From the NCBI GenBank assembly GCA_905220665.1, contig CAJNAR010000149.1, positions 248,001-312,000 on the forward strand: a stretch of DNA of 64,000 nt, given 5' to 3'. How positions within the stretch are numbered: the first letter of the stretch is position 1; the number at the start of each line of letters is the position of its first letter. The translations under genes and the position numbers were made by a program. The stretch is from Albugo candida. Its lineage: Eukaryota; Oomycota; Peronosporomycetes; Albuginales; Albuginaceae. Shown here in pieces: positions 54,997-64,000 of the stretch. The notes beneath the pieces are model-generated. The model saw only the letters and a program-made list of their open reading frames with translations. It was not told the origin of the DNA and ran no database searches.

Positions 54997-56925
54997 ATGT
55001 CTTCCGAAAGAAGCGAGCAATTTGTTGCACCTACGCGTCTGAGCGAAGAACGTTGCATCGAACCTGAGTCATTCACTTCTCAGGACTCTAACAATGCTCA
55101 CTCGGTTCGTCCCTTTCATTCCATTTTTTACACTAAAAAGACTTGTTAATTTGACTGCTTCAAGTGTTGCATTTGTCATGAGGTCGTGCTAGCTCAACAA
55201 GGCTCACTGCCTTCTTGTGATCATATCTTTCACTTTGATTGCATAATGACATGGTCGAAAGTAACAAATCTATGCCCGTTATGTAAACAAAAATTTAATC
55301 ACATTACTGAGCGCGGAAATGCAGAAACTTTAGTGCACATACACGAGATACAAGATTGTAAACAAGTGTATGTACCCGAAGTTTCGTCCGATGAATTATT
55401 GGCGACGCAGTTACAGTTAGCTAATGATATTCGATGTGAGATTTGTGGGCGAGGAGATGATGAAGGTGTGTTGTTAGTCTGTGAGGCAGACGGATGTCAG
55501 TTGGCAAACCACACGTACTGTATCGAGCTTGGAGCAGTTCCAGAAAGCGCTTGGTATTGTAGGCATCATCAACATGTGAGGGGTCAGCGTGCGAGTGATG
55601 CAATTGTACGACCTGCTGCAACAGTTTTGGCTCGAAGACGAACGCGGAGGTTTGCAACGTTGATGTCGAGATTTCTACAAGAAAGAGCATCCAACAGAGA
55701 TCAGAATTATGGGGTTCCCATACCCCAGAGAAGAAGTCAGGTTTCAAATCGATTGGCTGCCAACTACATCAATCGTATGTCCTTGGAACTCCAGCAAGTA
55801 CAAAGGAGAGCTGAAAGAGCACGTCCTCTAGCGGGCGCGACTTTAAATCGCACTATGCGAGTACCAAGAAGAGTCCATGCAGCAAGAGAGACTAGTGGAG
55901 ATGTGATCTCAACTCAGACCCCAAGAGAACCTTCAGTGAGGCAGTCCGATGTATTTTCTGCGGTAGTTGTGCGGCGGTACCGCGAGCTGGAAAAACTAAT
56001 GACTGATGCGGTCAATAAAGATAACTATGCGTCAACAGTCTCACTCAACATACCAAAGACTGCTCGATTACGGCTTATATCGAGAGTAAAAGATTTTTTT
56101 ACGGCTCTTACGTTAGCAGAGAAGCGTATGGTTGTGAAATGTGGTGCTTTGGTCGCTCTGTTTTCTTGGATTCGCATCGCGACGAACGAGTCCAATGTTA
56201 CGAGGACAGAAAATGCCCACCCTCAAGTTTTGGATGGGATTTTGAGCGTGATGGCAATCCTACCCATCGAGAAAGAGGATTTTGATGAGGTACTGATATC
56301 CAATATCGTGCTCATGCTCTAAGACTTTATCATTAGGTAACTGGATTGCATTTTGCGATGTCTAAAATTGCGGACGACACAAACGCGAATTTGTCCATCC
56401 GATCCAAAGCAAGTGAGCTACGTGATGCGTACCAGAGTTTTAATCCACCCGAGAGAGCTATCATAACAGACACTGTCGTTCCAATTCCCCGTATTCCAGA
56501 CATAACTTCGACTCCGGAGGCATTACCTCCACTACCGTCGATCAAGCGATTTTTACCATCCGCGACACCAAATAGCGCCAAACGAATCAAAACAAAGCAG
56601 TAAGCCATGATCCATAACTGCTGCAAGTTTGGACTAATCGCATATGATTGACAGAATCGTGAAGGATCCAAGCCAAAGTGCTGCAGAATATGTAAAAAGA
56701 AAATTGTATCCCTATTACAAAGAGAACAATCATAAACTATCCAAAGAACGCTACAAGACAATAGTAAGAAAAACAACAAAGACATTCATCTCCGAGTTGG
56801 AATCAGCAAAGCAAAACACCGAAAGTATGATAGCGTATGATGGACAACTGGTGCAGTCGGCAAAAGCGAGATTGAAAACGTTGTTGAACAGGGTCTTCCA
56901 CGATGAAATGAGATCTCAAGTTTAG
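54997..56925 (+). CDS. RING-PHD protein of the PHRF1 type
   Basis: Four exons: 54997 to about 55104, about 55165-56301, about 56336-56600 and about 56656-56925, giving about 590 residues. CCICHEVVL, CDHIFHFDC and CPLCKQKF form a RING finger, whose first cysteines appear only after splicing the first intron. CEICGRGDDEG, VCEADGCQLANHTYC and WYCRHH form a PHD finger. The C-terminal helical block EYVKRKLYPYYKENNHKLSKERYKTIVRKTTK matches the SRI-like end of PHRF1, a nuclear ubiquitin ligase that recognises histone tails and RNA polymerase II. The order RING, PHD, linker, SRI-like is that of PHRF1. The PHD keeps a His in its last pair, a non-standard but known variant. Confidence 0.82.
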
Positions 56926-57235
56926 CAGAAAGTATCTGCCAGTGCAACGCACTATGTAATTATTTTTTATAAGCGGAGTAGAAAAAAATAGCATGTGGAT
57001 AGAAATCACCGTAGGAGAACAAATGCAATCTTAACAATTACGCCTGACCGGACGCATACATGCAAGCTTAACGTGCTTGTATATCCTCATACCATGATGC
57101 ATTCAGCGACATCGTCTCCAAGCTCTCATACAGCACTTAAGCTTTAGAGCAGATACTACTTTTTGTTTCCCTTTGCTGCAGTTAGTTCATTCAGTGTTAT
57201 CTAATATGCCAGCAGTTAAGTGGTAAAACAACGAT
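56926..57235. other. Intergenic, no supported gene
   Basis: About 310 nt between two plus-strand genes. It includes an AT-rich stretch soon after the PHRF1-like stop that may hold a polyadenylation signal. No gene seen. Confidence 0.35.
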
Positions 57236-59729
57236 ATGATTCATTCCAACGGAAATCAAGCTGCTGATCTCAATGAGAGAGACAAAATGGATGCGAAAAA
57301 CGGAAACAACACATCAGAGGTAGTGTGTATTCTGTCGCGATAGTCTCTCTTCATAAAAAATCACACGTAGAAGGCCACAACGATCACGCATCCAGCAGAA
57401 ATAGTTGAAAAATTCAAACGAGTTCATCAATTGGAACGTGCAAAGTTATCGCTGGAATCATATCGTGATGATCCTGTCAACAAGCGAGCAAAGAAAAGCG
57501 GAAATGTTACAAATACGAAGAAGTTGTTACGCTGGCCAAAGACACAATGGCAGTCTTTCGAGAGGATTCCCCAGTATGCAAGAAAAATACCGTCGGGAAT
57601 ATGTTCTATCTTACCTATTCGTTGCCCTTTATCATCCGTGTATGTCAATGATACTGGCGACGCTGTCTCATTGCTCAGTCATTAACTGCTTTTTTAGGTA
57701 TGAAATACATTATCGAAAGGGAATTGCATCCAACTATTCACCCTCAGCACTGATGGAACGGTTTCTTGACGATGCCAAAAATGGTTCAAGCTTGAATAAT
57801 CTCGGTCTGGTCATTGATGCGACCGGATGTGATACTTTTCTCCATGACGCAAAGTAGGATTTTGCATCACCAATTGACGAATGAGTCTCTTTATACCGTG
57901 GCTGATCTCAAGGGAATGGGCAGACTGGGATGTGGAGTACAAAAAACTCAACGGATCTTTTGATCTGACAAGTACGTATAAATGAGGTCACGGGAGTTTC
58001 CTCCAGTCGACAATAACTGCTTTGCTACTATGTTAAAAGGTCCAGATGACGCGAAGAAGAGAGAAGAAGAAGAGACCGTTATGGTTAATGATTTTAGCGA
58101 TGTACTCTCAAAGCATTGTGCTGGTGGAAAGAAAGAGTATGATGTTGCTGTATTCGGCTTATGGGGATACAATTTGGTGGGATTCCTCATCGTAAGGTGG
58201 AGATCTTTTATGCTACGAATCGCTGCATTGACTCCCTCATGTGCTACATTTTACAGCTGGATGATTGAGAAAATGAACACAGCGTTAGATGTGGCACTTC
58301 AGCAAATTGCGACTGCTTGTCCACCTGGAATATATTCCATGTATTATCTGAAGGTATATCTGTCGCTCTTTGCCCAAACAAATTTGTAACGCTGGAAACA
58401 GAGGTTGTATCGAAAATACTTCAACGTACTATCCGATCCAACGATCCGTATTGCGTGTGCAGCTAAACCAGAATGGGATACTGTGCTGAATGAAGACGTC
58501 TCTGATGCGGATTTACGAGCTGGTATTGGCCCCGAGATTTTAACTGCGAATGACCGAGAAACGGCTTTCGTTCAAAACAGTACAAATAGCGCAGAAAGAA
58601 GCAAGATTATGACTCCAGTCTCAGAGGCCTCATCTACAAGCTCATTGACAGTCCCAGCCTATAAGCCACCAGTGTACATTCCACCAAGCCATACGCAAAA
58701 GAAGATCCAAAAACCTCGAAAGATTCGAACTTGGGTCGAGCAAGTCTCGAAATTAGGATTTGGCGAGCATTTGGATTCCGAAGGTGAAGAATACAAGCAA
58801 GCTATAGCATCTTTGGCAGCACTTGCAGGTATTGCCGGATTTGCTGGCTGTGAGGTAATTGAAAACAAGCGCTGGACATATCTGATGTTTCACGATACAC
58901 TGATGATAGGCAATCTCACTAACGGCAACGCATATCGGCGAAGAGGCGTACAAGCAGCGCGGATGCCTGACAGTGGCTTACCTCGTCACGTGGCGGGCTC
59001 GAGGGTATGTAGAGCACCTTCACATCTTATCAGAGTCTTAATTGTGTCTTTATCAATTATGCAGTCGTCGATGTCTACTCTATTTGGCCGATGAAGCAAC
59101 ATACGTCGTCTCTCGAGACATGTCGTTGACAAAAGTCAATATGAAATTCCCTCGACGACGTGCTCCAGTAAGTGTTCTCTATGTGCGATCAGTTTTTAAG
59201 CTGACTGATTTGGCCCCTTTCAAGTCAGAATTTTTGACAAATACATTGGTTGACGGCGTCTTAGTCGAGGATCAAGATCATGGCCACAAAGTCTTGCGCT
59301 TTCTTGCTTTTGACATCATCGTAATGGAGGTAATTGAATTAACAGTCTTCACTTGTATCTTCTTACCTACACGACTAGGGAGCTCCAATATGGCAGCAGA
59401 AGCTCGAGAAACGATTACAATGTCTACAAAATGAAGTGATATTACCAAAGAAGAACGACAAAATAGATATCGCTCAAAAGGAACCATTTCGTATTCGCAT
59501 GAAGGATCATTTTCGTCTTAGCAAAACTGAATACTTATTGCAAAGCTTCGTTGAATGTGTGACTCATGAGGTGGACGGGCTGGTCTTCACACCCACTGAA
59601 GCAGCGTACAACTTGGGCGGCTACGAATGTAAAGATCCCGTCTACAAATTCATTTCCAGTGAAGCGGAGGGTGTGGTATCCCAGGATTGGACGGTAGTAT
59701 CACGAAGCGGCGATTACTGGAATATATAA
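57236..59729 (+). CDS. mRNA capping enzyme homologue (triphosphatase plus guanylyltransferase), both active sites apparently lost
   Basis: At least ten small exons can be joined. The first half follows the metazoan-type RNA triphosphatase: YEIHYRKGIASNYSPSAL, LNNLGLVIDATGC, VALQQIATACPPGIYSMYYLK and RLYRKYF. The P-loop region reads VFGLWGYNLVGFLI where an active CX5R enzyme has HC....NR.G: the Cys position (58156) is Gly and the Arg position (58174) is Leu. The second half aligns with guanylyltransferases: AYLVTWRARG, YVVSRDM, TLVDGVLV, FLAFDII and HEVDGLVFTP. The nucleotidyl Lys of KxDG is Arg (58994) and its Asp is Arg. No motif V (KWKP) or OB-fold follows before the stop. So it looks like a conserved-fold pseudoenzyme. 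One intron is only about 36 nt. Confidence 0.8.
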
Positions 59730-59777
59730 AGTCCATTCCAACGAAATAGCCATAGAACAAGATGAATACGTGTAATC

Positions 59778-60246
59778 TTACATTTCGATTGGAATCAAAT
59801 TTGAAGCGCTTACGAAATTAACGATTTTCAGCTCGATAATGCTTTCGTCCATATCGGTGTATCCGTCGCGGGGAAGAGCTTTTCGGGCTGGGTCGGGATT
59901 CTGTTGAAGACTTGTCCTTCCTCGCTGCCGACGTGGCCTTAGCGCGTGGGCTGGAGGCACTCTCACTATCGTTATTTGGTTTAGAATGGTGCTTTGTGTT
60001 TGTAGAAGCCGAGACGAAAGCTCTGGTCTCGTTTTGTTTGTCAAAATGAGGAGATGAGCGCTTAAAGACTACCGGTGTTACACGTGACTCATTGGTGTAC
60101 ATCGATTTATCGTCTTCGTCGTAACGAGCGTATACAAGGGGAGTGCAGTCGTGATCGAACCAGGCAGCCTGATGGTCGATTTCTTTCTTATTCAGCTCTC
60201 TATGACAGCCACAATAACGACGGCAGCATCCCGCCACACTTCCCAT
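59778..60246 (-). CDS. Small Ser-rich protein with possible N-terminal lipidation signal
   Basis: An open frame of 142 residues beginning MGSVAGCCRRYCGC. Gly2 and nearby cysteines fit dual N-myristoylation and palmitoylation, which would attach the protein to membranes. The rest is polar; the C-terminal half is rich in Ser, Lys, Pro and Arg and probably disordered. No domain was recognised. Another frame at the same place reads as a different peptide for about 20 codons, so an alternative gene structure is possible. The stop lies 49 nt from the stop of the capping-enzyme homologue on the other strand. Confidence 0.45.
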
Positions 60247-60507
60247 ACTTTACGCTCAATCAATGTGAGACTATTGATACGTTTATGCGGATCTGTACCC
60301 TCGAGTCTATTTTGCTCGTACTCGACCCTTGCGGAAGAAGGCTGTAGACTTGACGTGATTATAGATTGCTATGTCGACCAACATGAAAGCGAAGGCACTT
60401 CACCGCTTGCGATAGTATCGCTGAGAGAACTTTTTTTATATAAGCCGCTGCTTTGATATGTATCAATTGAAACGCTTGCCTATCACTGAGACGATGATAA
60501 TAGATGC

Positions 60508-62655
60508 ATGTGGAATACACCTCTCATCATCGCGTGTTCGCCGTCCGATATTGACAGTTGTTGCTTGTCTATAAATAAGGTTGCAGGCATCATGAGAATC
60601 CCTGAGATTGTAGAACAAGATGGGCTCGTAGCGAATCTATTTCACTATCTTTGGAGCAAAGACGACGCTGGTAATGGACCACGGGTGAATCTTCCGCATA
60701 CTATTCTATACGCTTCAGGACAACCACTTTCGTGGTATTTCACTTCCTTGAAAACCGGAAGAGTAAAGCGAAAACATTCTGCTCACATGACCGACGCACA
60801 TATTGAGCGTTCATTTTTGAAAGATAAGAAATCGGCAAGTGATATCGTTGCCTACTACATTTACACCCTTCACCATGAAGACAATAAAGCCCATACTCTC
60901 GCATCACATGTTTCAGACTCAGTTCATGACGACAGTAGTTCGATTCAGCCAGCAACGATCGAGTACTTTGACACTTCGGGTCTGCGCGATTTCTTTAAGC
61001 GATGCGAGGAAGGTAGGAATCATTCGGGGGTTCTTCAAAGGTTTATCACACCCAAAACCAACCATAATTCTGGTATTCGAGCAATCTGGTCGCCTCGGAT
61101 ATGTCTCGTTGATCGTCGTACGAATCGATACAAATTTAATGACTCAAAGTATTCCGTGTATGAACGTGCTGTCACCTTTGACGGCCCGGAAAGTTTCTCC
61201 CGTCATGATCCTGTGCGTGGAACTCTGCTTGCCGGAGAGGTGCAATTTATATGTGAAGAGATTGCGGAACACTTGAATCGAGTCGGCTACAAAGAGAGGA
61301 GTATTTCTACTTTGGTTGTTCATTTGAAATTAGACAGTAAGGAGCGATTGTGGCTTCAGTGGTGTTCGTCCTTGCGAACGATAATGAAAACAGGGGATTC
61401 TCACGTGAATGTTCGCACGCTGAGAGGTACTGCTTCAGCGCCGCAATTGACGAAAGCTCGACCAGTCGACCTTACCACAGATCCAAAGGTTCCTGCGCAC
61501 ATGCTTCAAGCGGGAGCTTTGAGACGCATGCAGCCTAGTCATTCTCTTATCTCCCTAGCTTTGATACCAGAAAAAGGATTTGGCGACTTGACGGCTTGTC
61601 CAAGCTGCGGGAACATGGTGGATAGAAATCGTATGGCCTCTACAACATACAGAAATATCATTCAGCACTATCAAAAGTTCCTGATGTATGCACGTCTGCA
61701 TTCGAGTTCCAGCTCGTCCTTTTTGCTCAAATGGCCTCCAGAGCATCAGCTTGTTCAAGCTGCTGGCGGCATTGGATTTGGGATCTTACCAGCCCTGATG
61801 GAGATGCGGAAATCTGCACATATGAATGCCATCGCGCATCATGATTCAAGCAGAGAAGTAAGCAATTTGACTCCAAAATCGACCCGATGCACTGTGGGGC
61901 TATACTCGGAGCGAGATTGGATGATTCCACCGGTTCTGCAGCATTTACATCCTTCATGGAATATGGAGGACTACGAACGATACCGCCACGACCCAATGTG
62001 CATGCAAAAATGTATCGCTGTCTGCGAAACTTGCTGCCTGACGTATTTTGACTACGCAACCAATGCTTTGGAGCTCAACAACTCTCTTCACACAGAGACA
62101 CCGATCACATTGCGACCCCGCGAAAATGTAGACTTGCTGTATCCGATGAATCGGAAGATGTGCTCAAAGGCGAAGAAAAGGCTTTTTCCGATACCTCAGA
62201 GAAAACTTGGAGTAGGACGACATTGTCAGCAGAGTTTATCTACAAGTCGTAAAGCTGCGAATAAGGAATCCTGGAAACCAATTCCAGCCCCAGCAAAAAA
62301 TCCACAAAGCCAGGTAGGTGGACCATCGACTCTGGAAGGGACTACCCAGCGAGAGTTTTCATCACGCGCGGATGGAGCGATCATATCCTCCACGAGCATA
62401 TACGCCCAAACGGTGGTATTTCCTCCGACAGAAGATGATTGCTTCGACTTGCTCGAAGACATGGCTGAGGATTTTTTACCGGCTACGCTCGCGAGATGCA
62501 ACATGATGGAAGCTGATCGGCTTTTCAATAAATTTGTCGACATGAAATCGTCAAGCAGTCAGATACGCGAACAATTGGAAGCCGTGAAGGATAGCTCATC
62601 CAATGCAAATATTTCAAATACATACAAAAAAGTTAGGCATAAAAGAGAACGATGA
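60508..62655 (+). CDS. Large hypothetical protein with Cys pairs
   Basis: A single open frame of 715 residues. Mixed alpha/beta composition in the first 300 residues (IWSPRICLVDRRTNRYKF, RHDPVRGTLLAGEVQFI, HLKLDSKERLWLQW), a zinc-knuckle-like CPSCGNMVDRNRM near residue 370, a pair CMQKCIAVCETCCLTYFD near residue 500, and a low-complexity basic tail. No signal peptide or membrane segment. No family was recognised. Long uninterrupted coding frame, consistent codon use and ordered hydrophobic pattern make it a real gene. Translation may begin further in, at a Met near residue 29 (MRIPEIVEQDGLVANLF). Confidence 0.75.
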   Translation: MWNTPLIIACSPSDIDSCCLSINKVAGIMRIPEIVEQDGLVANLFHYLWSKDDAGNGPRVNLPHTILYASGQPLSWYFTSLKTGRVKRKHSAHMTDAHIERSFLKDKKSASDIVAYYIYTLHHEDNKAHTLASHVSDSVHDDSSSIQPATIEYFDTSGLRDFFKRCEEGRNHSGVLQRFITPKTNHNSGIRAIWSPRICLVDRRTNRYKFNDSKYSVYERAVTFDGPESFSRHDPVRGTLLAGEVQFICEEIAEHLNRVGYKERSISTLVVHLKLDSKERLWLQWCSSLRTIMKTGDSHVNVRTLRGTASAPQLTKARPVDLTTDPKVPAHMLQAGALRRMQPSHSLISLALIPEKGFGDLTACPSCGNMVDRNRMASTTYRNIIQHYQKFLMYARLHSSSSSSFLLKWPPEHQLVQAAGGIGFGILPALMEMRKSAHMNAIAHHDSSREVSNLTPKSTRCTVGLYSERDWMIPPVLQHLHPSWNMEDYERYRHDPMCMQKCIAVCETCCLTYFDYATNALELNNSLHTETPITLRPRENVDLLYPMNRKMCSKAKKRLFPIPQRKLGVGRHCQQSLSTSRKAANKESWKPIPAPAKNPQSQVGGPSTLEGTTQREFSSRADGAIISSTSIYAQTVVFPPTEDDCFDLLEDMAEDFLPATLARCNMMEADRLFNKFVDMKSSSSQIREQLEAVKDSSSNANISNTYKKVRHKRER

Positions 62656-62771
62656 CTCTACCAGATTTCTCTCGATATACAAGTGACGAACAGCACCTCT
62701 GCACGTGATTGATCCATGCTTCCAGCAAAATACGTATCCAAGGTAGATGGACGGAGCTGGTATCTACCATG

Positions 62772-63338
62772 TTACATTTTCATCTCTACAAAATGAAGCC
62801 AAGTTTGGTGGTTTCGATCGTAATAGTCTCTCACAAACTTACTCTCGACGTCTGCTTTGCGTTGAGTGACTTTATGATAGTCATGTTGTAAGATGATGAT
62901 TTTCTGTCGAGTCTGACGCAGTACAAGTTGCAGTCGTTGATGCTCTTCTTCCCTTTTCTTTTCTTCTTTCACAACTTCAACTTGCTCCGCTACAAAGCTA
63001 TCAGCTTTCATCGTAATGTTTTGCCGTCAAATCAGACCTCGAATTCGTTCCAAATCTGCTTTCGCTCTTTGCAATGCTTTCTGCATCGCGCTATTTTTTC
63101 CACCAATTTCAAGAAGGCGTTTTTGAGCCAAAATGTTTGCAGACACCGCATCTGTTTCTGCTCTATCTACCAGTTCCTCATCCAGACTCAGTTCCTTCTT
63201 TCGAACATGAAGGCCACATGCTTGTACTGTTAATTCTTCGACTGTATTTGATGCTTTTGCTACGTATTCTTTCCACTTTTTCAGTTCAGTGTTGCATCCC
63301 TCAATTTCTTTCTCCGTTTCTTGTACATACGATCGCAT
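62772..63338 (-). CDS. Coiled-coil protein, possibly partial at its 5' end
   Basis: Two adjoining exons on the minus strand: MRSYVQETEKEIEGCNTELKK through LQRAKADLERIRG, and DSFVAEQVEVVKEEKKREEEH through QRKADVESK. Together about 175 residues of nearly continuous heptads. The gap between them holds a GT..AG segment of only about 33 nt, so the junction is uncertain. The first exon has an AG just before its Met and may have earlier exons upstream. No family was recognised; dynein-docking and other ciliary coiled-coil proteins have similar composition. Confidence 0.55.
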
Positions 63339-63530
63339 CTTGCAATGCCGAGTATTGACAGCTATAAATATGCCACAATCAGAGATTGTGAGTCTGTAGC
63401 GATGTTACACGAATAGCGCCATGTAGAAGCGATAAAGAGTCATCTATTTATCGATAAAATCTATCACGAGATATTCTGTTGCGCTTCCATTTCGACCAAT
63501 GATTCTTTACACTGCTTTCAATTCCCGAAT

Positions 63531-64000
63531 ATGACTTTCACACTTTTGAACGCATTTGATTCACGTGTACACAATTTGATAGAACAAGCACTTGGTGATC
63601 GTCTTCCATTTCCATCGTATGAAGTGCCCCAAAGTAAGATCAAAAGTACTTATCAGTCGAGCAAGTACGCTCATGAAAGTCGGTCTTTCGAGGCTTTAAA
63701 TCCTTCAGAGTGCTTTTGTACGTAACGAATATGCACATTGACTCGTACTCTGTCGTAATTATGTACAAGTGCTCAGCGCAAAGGAATCGCAGGGAATTCT
63801 TATTCGGTCCGATTTTGTCGTGACCGATTTGGCCAAATGCGTATACAATGGCATCCGCTCCACAACTTACGTTGACGATTCAGTGTATCGCACTGCCAAC
63901 ATTGGACATGGGCAACGCTCGAGAACGGACCTTAATGCGCGCGGTGATCGCATTCATTGGATTGCTACGCAGAATCACTCCTATTTTCCAGCTCTGCTGC
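63531..64000 (+). CDS. Possible 2-oxoglutarate/Fe(II) oxygenase-like protein, 3' end outside window
   Basis: Exon 1 starts at ATG 63531 (MTFTLLNAFDSRVHNLIEQAL) and a donor GTACGT near 63718 leads, over a 49-nt intron, to an exon open to the window end (SAKESQGILIRSDFVVTDLA onward). About 140 residues are visible. The run RTDLNARGDRIHWI resembles the segment before the catalytic core of prolyl-4-hydroxylase-type oxygenases, but the His/Asp/Arg ligands lie beyond the window. The assignment is therefore tentative. Confidence 0.5.

Overview
The window is nuclear DNA of a compact, intron-containing eukaryote, most likely an oomycete (stramenopile). A white-rust (Albugo) type genome fits best, but the species is inferred. 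The evidence is tiny GT..AG introns (mostly 47 to 69 nt), genes tens to hundreds of bases apart on both strands, a family A organellar DNA polymerase, an eEF2K-like alpha-kinase, a CRT-like transporter, and a decayed Crinkler (CRN)-type gene with a kinase-like C-terminus, which is an oomycete hallmark. No prokaryotic operons, CRISPR arrays, rRNA genes or intact mobile elements were seen.

Layout. 1-1.0 kb: 3' end of an importin-9-like karyopherin. 1-7.4 kb: a gene-poor stretch holding the CRN pseudogene (2.05-3.5 kb) and about 3.9 kb without a recognisable gene. 7.4-22.3 kb: multi-span membrane protein, POP-like DNA polymerase, CD36-family receptor with a Cys-rich insertion, GDSL esterase, small tail-anchored candidate, LYAR-type nucleolar protein, thioredoxin-like protein, acetyl-CoA synthetase, mitochondrial ribosomal protein uL24m and an IQ-motif protein. 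22.4-28.5 kb: a very large coiled-coil protein built on about 16 near-identical 68/71-residue units (a 417-nt higher-order DNA repeat), with an SRIP motif near its N-terminus, next to a CLASP/TOG-like gene. 29-36.6 kb: ESCRT-III VPS20/CHMP6, CNNM-type transporter, tandem RGS protein, CRT-like transporter, Sel1-repeat protein.

36.6-64 kb: a TBC-PDZ-myotubularin fusion, TPR protein, YccV-like protein, COP9 signalosome CSN1, mitochondrial PDK/BCKDK-type kinase, four-span membrane protein, second IQ protein, glomulin-like helical protein, eEF2K-like alpha-kinase, SKI8/WDR61, Alba protein, PHRF1-like RING-PHD protein, a capping-enzyme homologue that appears to have lost both catalytic centres, a possibly acylated small protein, an unknown 715-residue protein, a coiled-coil protein and the 5' part of a possible 2OG-Fe(II) oxygenase.

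Most genes are unrelated housekeeping functions with no operon logic. Themes that recur are endomembrane traffic and phosphoinositides (VPS20, TBC-PDZ-MTM, CD36), microtubules (CLASP-like plus SxIP coiled coil), RNA metabolism (pseudo-capping enzyme, SKI8, Alba, PHRF1) and organelle function (POP, uL24m, PDK). The best candidates for something undescribed are the doubly inactivated capping-enzyme homologue, the TBC-PDZ-myotubularin fusion, and the expanding SxIP coiled-coil array beside a CLASP. Exon coordinates were worked out by eye from splice signals and reading frame; a few junctions stay uncertain and are marked.
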